A stretch of DNA of 64,000 nt. Origin: Phallusia mammillata (taxonomy: Eukaryota; Chordata; Ascidiacea; Phlebobranchia; Ascidiidae). A program made the position numbers and the translations under genes. Positions 26,690-39,639 of this stretch are shown one piece after another. Below the pieces are notes generated by a model. That model was not told where the DNA came from. It searched no databases and worked only from the letters and a program-made list of their open reading frames with translations. Location: positions 1 to 64,000 of the forward strand of contig QLIY01000787.1 in NCBI GenBank assembly GCA_003260075.1, read 5' to 3'. Position 1 is the stretch's first letter. Each line of letters opens with the position of its first letter.

Positions 26690-28798
26690 CCGACTATTTC
26701 GATTTGCCACACGATCGTTTAAACAGTCTGTAACCCCGCCTCTAAAATATTGGATTTTTTTAGTCTGAAACTAAAAATACTTGTGTAATTGTCCCTTACA
26801 ATTATCTTTCAAATATGATAAGCCACGCGAAAAAAATAGTTTAAAAAAAAATGAAAAATGAACTGGTTTTGTGCCAACATTACCGCCAAAGAAAGTTTGA
26901 AAATAAAAATAAAAACACTAAAAATGTTGTTAATATTAGTTTGCCAAAATCTTGATTACGAGAAGCTAGGCAATCAAAACCCAACGGACAGATAACACAA
27001 AATCAAACCAAAATAAACATAAAAAATCGTGGTGAAACTTACACTCACCCGCCAAACGCAGCGAGGACATGCGTTGAAATTCCGGTTCCTGTAACCACTT
27101 CCACATTCGGCGGAAGGTTTCACGTCCGCTCTTCAGCTTGGACCAAGGTTTCGGGTTGCGCAAGAGATCAGAAAGGGTTCCTTGACTACGACACAGCACT
27201 CTCTGTGCGAAGATGGCCTGTGGAATGCTGTATCGCTTCAACTCTTGTGTGATTTTCGACGCCACTTCCTTGGTGTTCACCTCTTCGACTTGCTGAACAC
27301 GAGAGGAACTTGATGTGTTCCCGTTCCCGCCGCTGTTAGATCTTTCCTGAACTTGGCCACGTGTCTTAGGCATATCAAGAGAGCATTGGTCCGACCCAGA
27401 GCGCAGGTTTCTTCTCTCGGGTGGTGAGCTGACCTGCACATTGGCAGCAAAGTCGTGGATAGTGTTCGGGTACTGGTGCGAAAAGGCGGCTGGGTGTGGC
27501 GGAAATACTGGGCCGCCTTGAAGAGCCGCACTTGCGTCGTTGCATTGGTCGATTCTGCTAAACATGTGTGGATCATAGTGATTAGAAGTCTGTGGAGGTG
27601 GCGGTGGAATAATGTTGGACGGCAACATTGATACGGTTTTATTGTAGTGCGTAGATAGGCCAACTGCAGCCGCGGCAGCAGCATGGTTAACAGCGTCAAG
27701 GGCGGCTTGTGACTGCATTCCACCTCTAGTCTGTGCTGCCAAACCGTTAAGAATCATTCTGTTGGACAGTGGGGGAAGACTGTGACCCATTCCACCCATT
27801 TTAGAGTAAGGGTCGGCTTTCTCCTGCTGCATTAAAGTGGCGTAGTTGTTTGTGTTGGCCGGGATGTATTTATCGGCCACAGTCCCTATGGGAGGCAAAG
27901 GCTGCAGGGGCGTCAACGTAGCATAACTGGGGCCATCGTGCCCGGACGCCGCAAGGGTTGTCACACTCTCCACAGGTTGCGCTGAGGTACTCGAAAGCGA
28001 CGGTTCGGAACGAAAGAAAGCCTCAACTGATCCTGTTGTGTCGACTGACATCAATCCACTCAAATCTTCATGTTGGCTGCGGTTGTTAACGCTGCTAAAC
28101 GGGTTGAAGTTGCGTGTAAAATACGTCATTTCAGCGTGCTCGCTCTCAGTCTTTACAGAGAAGTCCTCGGGGCCGTCTTCTACCTTGTCTCCGTCTTTCT
28201 TTTCCTTACCATGGGCAGAAACTGTGTTTGCGGATAAATCCTCCAAGTCTGTAATGTCAGCGCTTTTGTCTTCGTTTCCAAAGCTAGTGCAACTATCATT
28301 CGCTGAGCACCGGGTCTCGTCAACTTGGCCTTGAATTTTCTTTAGTTCCTGGACGTTATCCCGTCGCAAAAGAGCGTCAGCGATCGGTGGCAAGTAGTTG
28401 GGGGAGTGACCCCGGTTCTCATCGCGACGCTTCTCTTTTTCGGCGGAGCCTGGATGAAGAGAATTCTGTCCGTTACAGTCTTTATACTGAAGGCTTTGGA
28501 CGTCCGGCGGTGGGCTGACAGCGCGATCGTTGTAAGCTCCAGAAGATGGAAAGTTATTGTCAAAGGTTGGGTGATGAAAGTGGTGATGATAATGCTCGTG
28601 GCGGTAATACTGCTCCGAACTGTGATGGTGATGATGGTGATGAAGGTGACTGAATCCGTTAAACTCTCCGGATGCGGTTGTCGCCATTGATCCTTGATCT
28701 GCAAACTGGTCTTGCTGCTGATTGGTTAGATGCCGGTTATCAGTGTTGTTAATGGAGTCGACCCAGGGTTGGGGATGAACACCGAAGGGTATTGGCAT
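16039..28798 (-). CDS. Onecut: Onecut (CUT-homeodomain) transcription factor, 3 exons
   Basis: Exons on the - strand: 28798-27049, 17019-16877, 16473-16039. The sum is 2328 nt (775 aa) with matching phases (1, then 0). It encodes a nuclear DNA-binding factor of the ONECUT/HNF6 class. Seen: a His-rich N-terminus (residues ~50-75), the conserved box YATLTPLQPLPPIGTVADKY (~291-310), and one CUT domain (~503-580, with RYSIPQAIFAQRVLCRSQGT). The linker is ACKRK. The homeodomain at 601-660 carries Phe648, Met650 and Asn651, which match the class-defining Phe48/Met50 and invariant Asn51, followed by ARRRSLDKWQ. The C-tail is Gln- and His-rich. The ATG at 28798 is the first after an in-frame TAG at 28865-28867. 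An open frame continues upstream to a possible acceptor, so a 5' coding exon cannot be excluded. The CUT and homeodomain exons are separated by a ~10 kb intron. Confidence 0.95.
17654..17864 (+). repeat. ~100-bp direct duplication around poly-C run 17755-17764
   Basis: TCATGTTTTTAATTTAAATG... occurs at 17654-17754 and 17765-17864, with about six substitutions per 100 bp and exactly ten C between them. The divergence fits two alleles joined end to end. Confidence 0.85.
18240..19390. promoter_or_regulatory. CpG-richer island in the Onecut intron, candidate regulatory DNA
   Basis: About 1.1 kb with many CpG dinucleotides (for example GCGCGCCTTGACTGCGCTTG), unlike the flanking AT-rich intron. 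It is interrupted by a poly-C run at 18358-18432. No family-like protein is encoded. A GATTA site lies just outside at 18102-18106. It could be a cis-regulatory module, an unrelated repeat, or a misjoined contig. Confidence 0.3.
18358..18432 (+). other. 75-nt poly-C run, probable filled gap
   Basis: Pure C with no interruption. It is not flanked by an obvious duplication. Confidence 0.7.
20620..20716 (+). other. 97-nt poly-C run, probable filled gap
   Basis: Pure C. The flanks at 20500-20830 are CpG-richer than the surrounding intron. Poly-proline frames across it are artefacts. Confidence 0.7.
25590..25601 (+). other. 12-nt poly-C run, probable 10-nt gap plus flanking Cs
   Basis: GCTG, then twelve C, then GTGCC. 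It is consistent with a 10-nt filler between a contig ending in C and one starting with C. Confidence 0.55.
26601..26712 (+). repeat. 24-bp direct duplication around poly-C run 26624-26688
   Basis: GCCGACTATTTCGATTTGCC plus ACAC occurs immediately left (26601-26624) and right (26689-26712) of a run of 64-65 C. This is the same arrangement as at the short runs and shows that long runs also behave as unmerged joins. Confidence 0.85.
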
Positions 28799-29749
28799 AA
28801 ACCTGACTTCAAAACAGGGCAGCGAGATTTGGCTGCTATACACTTGTTGTGCCTGTGAGTACTGCTAGATAATATCAAATGCTAAATAATGAAAATGGAG
28901 TTTAGTTATGTACATAAAGCATATCTGACTTAAAAACAAAAACTACAAATGGTAAAAAATCTTTAAATAGTAATTTTCGCATTAAACGTTGTCTCCTTTG
29001 GTGAAAATATACATCACAAAACATATCTAGTGCAGAATTCGTTTTCTATTCGATATTAAAATGCGTTTTTAGACGTATTTTAGTATTGAAATGCTGGTGG
29101 CTGCTTTTACGCCTTTTCAAGCATTTACTTCTAGAATCATCTATTAAATTTGATACCAGGTTAATATTTTATGCCAATATATTACACCAATAGGACGTGA
29201 GGCCTGAAATTAGACAGCATTTTCAAATAACGGGTGTTGAACACACGCTCTATGGTTAATTCAATACTCAAACGGGTGGGAGTCATTTTCTTGATGTTAC
29301 CGTCAAACAATTCTTTATTCGATACTTGAAACCCCGCTAAGAAGTCCTCAACAAACGAACTCATCCTCAGTCTAATTGGCGACATCAAAGCGAAACAAGT
29401 TGCTTCGCGAATGTTTATTTGAATCAAGCGACCTCGCTATATTGTTGAGGGCTTATTTTAGAAATCAGCGCAAATCATTTAAAGTCGTACTTCGAAAAAA
29501 ATATCGTTTGAACTGCTTAAAAAATAAGTCTTTGGTAGATAACTTTTGTAAAACTTATAAAACGCAAATATACGGGCGATAGAACATCGTTTGGCGAACG
29601 CTGGCAAAACAATTCTAAGCCATTTTAGGTTCACAACAATAACATATGAAAACGTCTTGAAACTGTTAATATCTATTTTAGAAGCTGCCGTTTAAGCAAA
29701 AAATCCCCACCATGAAACAAAAATAATATTTCTATGACAAACAACTCTC

Positions 29750-29933
29750 GCTAACTATAAGAAAAAAACACTTCCTTTCCTGGTACGCGGAATCCACATT
29801 CGGTAACCTTAACCCTTCTCAAACATAGCGACCACTGTCGTAATACGACATAAAAAGCAAATAACAGCTTCCGCCACCTGCCTTTCCCGTTTGGTTCCAA
29901 ACCCGAAATGGCAACAGCGAGTGTAGCACAGCG

Positions 29934-29977
<44 letters not shown>

Positions 29978-30240
29978 AGCGATTGGGCATCTGGCGGCTT
30001 TTTTCCATCGTTGTTTTTTCTCTTTTTCAATCCCGGCACCAGCTCGCGTCGAGAGCCCTAGGTCGAGGGATGGGAAAGTCGTGGCGCTTATTTTACATCG
30101 CCCGTCGCTCATTCCGCTTCTGTAATCACTGATTACCGCGTTTTGCGGGCGTGCACCCTGGCTGGGCCGAAGGGCGCAATGTGACCGCTCTGGCGAGATG
30201 AACGAAAATTCGAAAGCGAAAACTCTCGGAAAACGAAACA
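29750..30240. promoter_or_regulatory. CpG-richer island ~1 kb upstream of Onecut
   Basis: GC- and CpG-richer block with paired homeodomain-type sites TAATC (30123-30127) and GATTA (30131-30135). The 9-mer CTGATTACC recurs at 18100-18108. It is interrupted by poly-C at 29934-29976. It is a candidate regulatory region only; no expression evidence is visible. Confidence 0.25.
29934..29976 (+). other. 43-nt poly-C run, probable filled gap
   Basis: Pure C between GCG and GAGCG. Poly-Pro and poly-Gly frames across it are artefacts. Confidence 0.65.
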
Positions 30241-31019
30241 AGCAAAACTGTGTTTTTCGACCTATATACGTCATCCTTAAAACATGTATGGGTATTCAAT
30301 TAAATTATAACACACACATACAATCATTTTTATATTTGCGTTGACTGTCCCATATTGGACAGGAAAATTATTGTTTGACTGCTGATACCTAATAATTTAA
30401 ATGCATATATATTTGAGTTTTTCTTATCAATGATCTCTTATAATGTAAATCGGCAAAGTATGTGATAGTTTGATTTATCCATATTTCTTTTCTGTTCTAA
30501 AAAAGCAAAACGTTTGCTATACAACATATATATGTTTCGTCACTGAGACTTTTAGTAACTAAAATTTGAATTTTGTTATTGTTGTTGTTCGCAATGGTTG
30601 CAATAATGTCGGTAACTTCGCTTTTTGTGGTAAATTTGTTTGATTGTCATTGCGATGAGATTTGTCCTACTCACAAGATCGTGCTTTTTTATTGCTTTGT
30701 GGGCTCATTGGTGCTACCCTAGACGACCCTGTTGTGCATGCTACATTATTTTTTTATCTTTAAAGTAATACATTATGTATCTTTATTTGATATGTAAGCA
30801 GTTTATCGTAGGTTTTTCTTCTTAACTATAAACAGAATTTCTAAGTAACTTCTTTAATCAATAAATGTAGGTCAATAGCACCATCAATTTAGACTGGTGT
30901 TGCTTTTTATACATCACCATATGCTAAATGAAACTATTTCTGTGACTCTGGTGCAGACCAGTTTTAAAAATAGCGTCCCAACCTATGTATCAAAAACACA
31001 AAACGTGATGTGTTCATTT

Positions 31020-31640
31020 GCTTGAGCTCTACCAACCGGGCAGGGCTACGCAAATGCGTAACGGCAAAATACCAACTGTTAGTTTCAAATACGGACATTT
31101 TTAGCTGATAGTGTTTGCAATCAAACAAAACATCCGTGCCACGTAACACACTATGACACGTTCTTTAGTGCAGTTGTGCTAATTTGGTGTTTCCTAAAGC
31201 GTTTGTAGGCGTGGCGGGCCAAGCTTATGCTAAAATGAAACAGTTGCAACGCTTGTGTTACGGCAGTTTGGGTGCATGGGTACCCGATCAAACCGTTCGA
31301 CGTTTGACCTTTTCGTCACTCACTGTCCCACGCCGGACGTGCCCATTTCGCTGCCTGCGAAAGTGCCCGGCTAATTTGCGCACAAGGCCACGATTTCAGG
31401 CCTGATTGCTCAGGGATAAGTTGCAGCGTCAAACCGTCAAGCGAGGGGGTTTGGAGGCGAGCGCTTTATCGGCAACAAGACGGGCATATGTTTCACGACA
31501 GAGCGACAGGGCGCTGACATATGGCAAAACCGTGACGTCACTGCCTTACGCCGCTACGCAAGCAGAACGTCTTCGTTACGAGAATACACGGAGTACTGTG
31601 TTGTGTCCGTTGGGAAACATTGCACCACGGCAAGTGTATG
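31020..31640. promoter_or_regulatory. CpG-richer island between Onecut and NR5A
   Basis: About 600 bp with frequent CpG (for example ACCCGATCAAACCGTTCGAC) in an AT-rich surround. Two short frames cross it but show no domain or splice context. It may be regulatory or a repeat; nothing more can be said from sequence alone. Confidence 0.25.
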
Positions 31641-34244
31641 TGCACTCAAATTGTACAACTTCGTTTCTTTGCATATTAATTAAATCATTCTAAAATTTGA
31701 TTAACAATTCGCGTGTTCAAAGTACAGTATTTTGTGATTCTGAGAATGCTACAAAATAATATATTATGAAACATGTCGCGTACGAACAATAAACAAAGAG
31801 GTTTGTTTTTGTAAGATTTGACAGTCGTTTGTCTTTTAGGTTTGTAAACAAAGATTGAAGATCTATTGCTTAAATTGTATGCCACATTTTTCTGCGCACA
31901 CGATGTACCTCAAGCCATACAAATAATTATTTTTGTTCTGGCATTTGAACTATTCACGCTAATAAGTTACAGAAAAAAGATCCAACCACCATTTTAAGTA
32001 GAACACAAGAAATTCAAATATCAGAAACAAAATTGTGCCCTGACATGCGGTTTATAATGTGAACCAATCAACGTGAAAACACACATTTTCATAACAAAGC
32101 TAATGAACGTCGACGGTAGCTGTTTTGGGTGAGTGTTCTTCAATAAGGGATTATGTTTAATCTCTGCGTGAGATCTTTGTGATTAAAGCCGTTCTCCGAC
32201 TCTATCGACGGTATTATTATGTTTTCACCCTGGTGGGCCTTGTCGATCCAAGACTCGTTATGTGTATTGCAAAAGCTCCAACCACAGTGCTTCATTTTAT
32301 ATATTGCAATTCGAAATGCTCTACAGTCATTGTGTGAAAGGAGTTCATTTGTGAATAATCAAGGTGTATACATTTATTTTCTGCTTTGTTGGTTTTATGT
32401 ACCATCGTTAATTTTGCTATTTACTTGAGGTATGGAGTAAAACCTGTTAAACGTTTTTGAAAAATAAATTTGTTTTTTAGGTTTTTTAAATTCCAAATTT
32501 AACTTTAGCCATGTTGCAAGTTATCCACATGCAGAAATCCAAGACTATACGGGTTTACGAAGAGTCTAATAATCTCCAAACGAGATTTTTTCAATGACAC
32601 CCGGCAAGTACCAACGTCTGTCATACGGGACAAAAATATATGTCCCAGGGAAGGCAACCAAGTGGTTTGTTTGAATACGCGATTTAATTTCACTACCTTT
32701 AAATAAGCCTGTTATGTACACACCGACTCTGGCAGACGGCACAACGCTTATTTAAATCGCTTAAATGAAAAAGGGATTGGCTTTTAAATCGTGGTTTTTA
32801 AATCGCAGGAAGGGACGAAGAAATTTTCTCCCAAAACCACATATGTCTTCCGCTTTTAGTATTTTTAATCGTTGTAGTGTTAAACGCTGTTATTTCCGAC
32901 AAATTTGCTTTACAATGCTTTTGTATAGGAGTTGATGAAAACATACACCAAAAATGGTTAATAATTTCGTGACATATTTGTTGTAGCTGCAGGTTAGTAT
33001 TGAAAAAGATATGGTTCCCTAATAAATTCCACACAATCCGGACAAAGAATCAACAATCCTATTTTTGAGTTTACTACGTCGGTGATGAAGCATGTTACTA
33101 ACGAACGTTACAAAACGAATTTTTCCATTGGACCATATTTTGGAAGCTTTTGTGTTCTATTTTCAGACCACTAATTGCACACAAAACGACAAATGGCGTG
33201 CGTGTGGGTGCAGTAAGCCCTTGTACCGTAGATCAAGGAATTTTCGTCGCCTAATGGCCAGCGGAAAATGCTAAAACCCATACACTGTGACCAAGGGTGG
33301 GGATTTGCGACACGTGCAAGTAGAAGATTATCGCCTTCATTGCAAGCTGTGCATGTCACCAAACGACGCGGGTTGTGGTTTTACAAGACAATGACGTCAA
33401 CCTATAATGACAATAACTCTAAGGAATTGCGAGTTTCGTTCTATGCACCAGGTTAAACACCGATTCCTTGTGGTAAATCTGGTTTTGTATAGAGATTAAC
33501 GTCACATCAGCTCTGTAAAAGAAATGTTGAGTTCAATTTTTTTAATTAAAAATCTCATTTTAGGTGTTTTCGTTGGTTGTACCGAAATAATGAAACATGT
33601 ATAATACGTAATTTGCCTATAACGCACAGGCGAACAGTCTCATATAAACAACAACAAGAAAAACAACGTTTTCTTTGGAAAATTACACAGCCAAAACACC
33701 TTGGCGAATCTAGTCTTCCCCCAAGTTAGGTTTACGGTGTATGTGGTGTTACTGGCTTACATTATGTCTTCTCTATGTGTGTTAAATATCAACCGAGCTA
33801 CTTATTCGTGAGGTACAGTTTCCAACTATATTTACCGTTGATCAAAACAAAATGTGTTGTCGTTTTACTTGTTTTTTACTGACAGTTGTGAACTAGAAAC
33901 TATATAGAAAATCTGATGTTCAAAAAATAAATAAATAATCCATAAAATGGTTGTAGCATCGTGTTTCAGTATAAATGTAAGTTGGGTGAATTTTCCGTTG
34001 ATAAAAGATAACAACAATCTCGTAAATATCTAAAAATGTTCAGAGGTTATTCTCACTCACACAAACAAGCATCGTTACCTGAAGTGTTGGAACCGTGCCT
34101 GGCCGGCGCGTTTATCACATGACCTCTTGTGTGCTCTCCGCACGTCACCAGCGAGGCGTAATGTTATTAGGCATTGTGGAAGTCCATCTGCCTTGCGTCC
34201 CAGCCATCCCACACCCGTTTGTTTGTGTAACGAGACGCGTGCCG

Positions 34245-34345
<101 letters not shown>

Positions 34346-36167
34346 TCAGGGGCATCTGGACGTCGGCCGTATCCCGCTGCTAAATTGACGCCGCGCTAAA
34401 TATGTCCACTGCGCCTGTTCGCTTAATTGGAGTGCTGATTTGTTGACGTAAATGGGGATTGGATGGACGGGGCAAAATTAAACCGGATGACGTGATTGCG
34501 GTGCTTTCGGATGTTGGTTTAGTTTTAGTTAAGACTTAAGAGTAAACGTCAAGCATTGCATATAATGTATTGTTTAAGTTATACGTATTGAACCAGTCTA
34601 CTGCTGCCATTTAAGCAAAAGCATCATGACTGTTAACCAAAACAAACCCATAACTAAGCCATTGCTTTTCTATTTCTCTCAATAACCTTTCTCTGTCTAT
34701 GTTTTGCCTACTTTGCGGAATTGTTCCAATAAAATAACAACCATTTTTCGTGCTCAGAACAGGGTTAAAATGGAAGCAATATTCCAAACAAATTACGTAC
34801 ACTTAATAAATCAATTCAGATCGTGTTACATTAATACTTGCATTTTATCTGTTGAATTAAGGTCAATTAATAATAACATGACTCTTGAAATTATTATACC
34901 TTGCATGAAATTTGTTGAATTGTAATTTGGAAGCGAACGTAGACAAACCCCGCACAGTCTTCATGCGCATTTAATCTGTAACAAATTTGCCACAAGAGAA
35001 CGCTGTTGGGTTAGGCACAAATGCTTGACGGATCTTGGTCAAATGGTCTGTGACACCAAACCCAAATATAGACATAAAAACTTGGCGCTCTAAGTTCGAA
35101 CCCCATGAAAATAATTAGTTTGGTCGAATAATCCCGAAACAAACGCGGACACATAAAGGTTGCGTGTTTCACATTGATATCTATAAAACCTGCTCCAAAT
35201 AATCTAGTTTTTACAGATATCGCACTTACGGAGCTGCAGTTGAGTGAAATTCATACGTTAAGATACATTTTATCTGAATAGTTGAAAATGTTTAAACTAA
35301 CACAGAATTTTAATTACTTAACCAAATTGCCTCATCTGCATGAAAATCTTAAGAATGTTCGAATGTATGCAACAAATCAATACATAACCTGTGCAAATGC
35401 AAATCCGTGAAAATAAAGGTGAGATTAAAGAAAATAAACTCAAACCCGAATCTGGCCCCTTTTTGCAAAAACTTGGCCTAATATACGACTCTAAATTAAG
35501 TAATATGAAGAACAAAAGTTATGTGAGAATTTAACACACATCTGTAGCGTTTTTGCATGACGTAAGTGTAATGGGTCTGTCTAGGATTTAAACCGAAAAA
35601 GAAAGTCCCCTTGCCAATCTTCAACAGCTTACCCCCATACATTTAAGTAAGAATCAATAAAATCGTTTAGAAATACGGTAAAGAAATTAAAATAGAAGTA
35701 ATACATTATCACCCTTAATCTTCTCACTATCATATTTTGCTTCACGATCCTTAAGTGAACTTATGTTATTTTTAAAACGCCTATAGGTTTGGAATAATAA
35801 CTGCAATATCAAACCACCTTTGCATTGCTTTGCCTTGTACGTAAATGATTTTTTTTGTAATCGGTTTAAACGTACACAGCTTTGTTTCTGGGTTTGTGTT
35901 ATTTGATGCAGCATAGAGCGTGCGGTTCGGAAATAAACTTTACATCGCACCATACCGCATGTTTGAGGAGCAAAATGCAAACAAACTGAAATTTCATCTG
36001 ATTCAAAATAGCCTTTTGAAACAGAGTCGTAAGTCAGGCGGTGCGTTTCGGGCCATGTTCTGATTCGGGCCAGGCTTATCGGGTCAGTTCACATTCTGTT
36101 AAGTTAAATATCCTAGCTAAGTAGCTATTTGCTGGACTAAACCCAATGTCCAACAACCCTTAAACGC

Positions 36168-36169
<2 letters not shown>

Positions 36170-36240
<71 letters not shown>
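36170..36240 (+). other. 71-nt poly-C run, probable filled gap
   Basis: Pure C, directly followed by the GGGCCGGGTTC tandem repeat. A GC-rich tandem repeat is a plausible cause of the assembly break. Confidence 0.7.
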
Positions 36241-36242
<2 letters not shown>

Positions 36243-36285
36243 GCCGGGTTCGGGCCGGGTTCGGGCCGGGTTCGGGCCGGGTTGC
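36241..36285 (+). repeat. GGGCCGGGTTC minisatellite, ~4 units of 11 bp
   Basis: Four consecutive near-perfect GGGCCGGGTTC units. The same core appears singly near 52755-52790 (GGGCCGGGACTTTCGGGCC), and related GGCCCGA-rich sequence at 46520-46590, so the unit comes from a dispersed repeat. The array abuts a poly-C run, so its true length is unknown. Confidence 0.85.
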
Positions 36286-36839
36286 AAAACTTAAATTTAC
36301 ATTTTTAAGAAAAACAGTTTATCAGCTTGTATTCAATCAATACATGTTAAAATCATCTATTAATGCGTCAACTCCCAATGCTTAATATGAAAAGCCCAAA
36401 ACTTTAAATGGAGACAAAAAATCACAAGTCACCTATGATAGTTTGATCACATGACCAGATTGCTTCCGAAAGAGCGATAAACGTATTGTTCCCGGAAAAA
36501 GTAATACAAATATTTGCATGAGGTCACTACGGGCACTGATCAGCTCAAAAACACCCTTTTCCAGTGCATTATGATTTACAAAATATATGTAGATCCACCC
36601 TCGTCATGACTTGATGTACTTAAACAGCTTGTCTTTTGTTGTGTGCTACATTTTTTCGTCAATTTAGTAGCATTTTATTTTTTGTTTCTTTGACGATTAG
36701 TATAGAATCACTAAACCACCATGGGAAAGTATGCGGCTTTGCTGGCACAAGAATAAGAACAAATTATATTAATGTAAAACTATTCCTTTATGACTGTTTT
36801 TCACACTGAGGCTGGCGGCAATAATCAATTCGTTTTTCA

Positions 36840-36995
36840 AAATTTACTAGAAATGTGAAGGTTAAGGTTAAGCACTGGACATCCTACTCCGAACGGCCCT
36901 CTTTTCATTACTCATTTTTTATCAAAACCTAGATGCCTATCAGATACAAACAATTTTGGCCCATTTTGCATTTTAGAGTTTCAAACCCATTTTAC
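36840..36995 (+). repeat. Solo copy of the foldback-element arm
   Basis: Sequence from GAAGGTTAAGCACTGGACAT to about 36995 is almost identical to 38767-38905, the right arm of the foldback element. It is flanked by a short near-direct repeat TTCGTTTTT(C/T)AAAATTTAC at ~36830 and ~37005. Confidence 0.75.
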
Positions 36996-37679
36996 CTGGG
37001 ATTCGTTTTTTAAAATTTACGAGAAATGTGATAATAACATGCCAAAGTGAACAACATTTTAAAAGTATTCAGTAATTTAAAAAATGCCGGAAAAAGCTTA
37101 TGTGAGTTTAAAAAATGCTTAGATTTTACCAGGATTCTAATTTAGTTTAAAAGCCACAAGTAAGTCAGATGTTTTAAAAATCCAAAAAACAAACTCAATT
37201 ATTGCATTTCAGTAAGGCGACAGCACTGTCAGGCGATATAATAATATACTTGCAAGCTTAGAGTTTAATTAAGTTGTCGCACGATTTACTAGAACACTGA
37301 TTCTCGCAAAGCAAACACTGGTGATTTAACCCCTGCAACATGCACTTTGTCGAAGTTACTAACGTGCAGTTTTGAAAAGAGCCAGCCCACTACACTGACT
37401 GTTAGTTGTTTGCTAAATCAACACCTTAAAACCACTAAACATAGCTAGAAAAAGTTGAAATATTTCCACTATCGCAGTCGAATTCTAGTTTATTTCATTA
37501 GTCATGCGCTCCACACAAGAGCTTTTAAGACTTTTGTTGCAAAGTTTGCTGCAAAGTAACATATTAAAATCAGGTAACATTGGAGTTTTATACCGACCAG
37601 TTGTGAACTACAAACTTTAAAAGTACAAATATCACTCTTAAAGCGATTCTAAGTTGGCGCCAATGATCAAGAAAAGTTG

Positions 37680-39110
37680 GGTTAATACACCCATTCGCCA
37701 AAAAGTCCTCGTTTAGGAACGCTTACGGTACGATAAAATCCCCGTTTCTTATCGGACAGTGTTCGAATTTTAGAACTTGTTTTTACACAGCCCGATTGCT
37801 GACGGTTTTATCGAAAATGGTCATGAAGCATTAAATTTGTTTTATTGATAATATTATATTTTCTGTAGAAATAATTAGTTAAAATGGATTTTAAATGAAA
37901 ACGACAGTTTAATGTACAATGTTAAGAAAAAAGCAAAACAGCAGTAATAGATTTTCTCCGGTAATAAACTGTAAAATGTAAAAGACTAAATTGGTCAAGA
38001 TTATTTTGATAGGCATCCAGGTTCTGATCAAAAATTAAGTAATAAAATGTGACTGTTCAGGGTGGGAAAGCATTTTTATAGCGCTTAACCTTCATGAAGC
38101 TAACTAAGGGCCATTACACCATCGAATGTTGGACTTGACAGATTGAAATGCAATAATTCACAGTAAGAGGTTGCCATGTTATGAAGGTCTTTCTCACCTC
38201 TTTCCGTAATTCGGGCAGATGTTGATTTGAATTTTCGGCCCATTTTAGAATATCGGAGCTCACCTCCAGTGTTTTCGCTGTGACACTCAGACCTTCATTT
38301 CTTCTGGCTAAACTCAAGCCTCTTTGGGGTAAACCCCAATTGTCAAGTTAAATGTTGCGTACATTTTTTCTTTTACTTCTTATTGTAGATCAACATCAAT
38401 GATTTTGTTGACACTTTCAGTGAGCTTATAGTACCCACACAATTCTTCCACAATCAATGATTTTTTCCATGTTTTCCAAGGAGATATTGGGTTACCTATG
38501 GAATGTTTCTGTTATTTTTTTATGCTTTTATCAGTCTTCTAGTTTTTAAACCATAACAAAAAATAAAAAGTATATGCAACATTTAACTTGAAAGGGTTTA
38601 TGCTTTAGTTTAGCCAGCAGAAATGAAAGTCTAAGTGGTACAAAAAAGATAAAACACTGGAGGTAACCTACCATATTCTTAAATGTGCCGAAAATTCAAA
38701 ACGACATATGCCAGAATTACAGAAAGAGATGAGAAAGACAGTTATAACATGGCAGTTAGCTTCATGAAGGTTAAGCACTGGACATGCTTTCGTACTCCGA
38801 ACGGCCCTCTTTTCATTACTCATTTTTTATCAAAACCTAGATGCCTATCAGATACAAACAATTTTGGCCCATTTTGCATTTTAGAGTTTCAAACCCATTT
38901 TACCTGCGATTATTTTTGCAGTAAATACAATATTTAATAATCAAAAACAAAATTAATGCTCCATGACCATTTCCGATAAAATGATTAGCAATCGGGCTGC
39001 ATTATAACACAACCTCTAAAATTAGACCACGCCCCGATAAGAAACGGGGATATTTGTGTACCTTAAGCGTTTCAAATTGAGGACTTCTGGGTGAATCGGG
39101 TGTTAAATAC
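37680..39110. mobile_element. Foldback element with long inverted arms
   Basis: The left arm ~37680-38345 is the imperfect reverse complement of the right arm ~38585-39110, around a ~240-bp centre. Matching landmarks include CATGACCATTT and GATTAGCAATCGGGCTG on the right against AGCCCGATTGCTGAC on the left, and GATAAGAAACGGGG against CCCCGTTTCTTATC. It encodes no transposase. Long inverted arms fit a foldback-type MITE or an inverted insertion of two copies. The ends and target duplication were not resolved. Confidence 0.75.
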
Positions 39111-39639
39111 GTGTACTTAGCGAAATATTTACTATGGAAGAAATAAGATTTTTTTTATGGTCAAGTAGAAGACTTTTTGTGTATAACACAACTGTAATCA
39201 GATTGTTGGTTGACAATTTGCCGGTAAGGCAGCTTAATACAATGGTAAACAAACTTTGGGAACAGAACCCAGTTTTTGTTTCTACAGCAAATAGGCCTAT
39301 AAGTTGGAAAACGTTGACGTCTTTTTTTCAAGATTGCTAATTGATCATACGAACCTAAATAAAATAATGAGTCGAGTTATGTTAATCCACGTCATGTTGA
39401 TTTGTATTAACTTGCATTTTGTGCTTGTGTGTTTTATATTTATCCTCTCTGGGTGGACAAAGCCTGATATGCGTTAGACACACAATGCTCCCGAGATGTG
39501 CGTTTTACTGAAAGTCTTCTAGATTATGATTTTAGCTTGTGTGTTGGTGAACTATGTTTATATCAATCCATAAAAATCGCCTAGGTTGGAGCAATGCCTT
39601 TAAAATTTCTTGTTTAAGCAAATACAAGTGAACCAAGTG

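Larger units (their letters stand above)
17020..27048. other. 10-kb Onecut intron 1, no coding exon recognised
   Basis: It separates the CUT-domain exon from the homeodomain exons. It contains five poly-C runs (17755-17764, 18358-18432, 20620-20716, 25590-25601, 26624-26688) and CpG-richer islands around 18240-19390, 20500-20830, 23320-23640 and 25560-25870, within otherwise AT-rich sequence. Open frames here lack family features or read through poly-C. Large introns of developmental regulators often hold enhancers; this is inference only. Confidence 0.6.
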
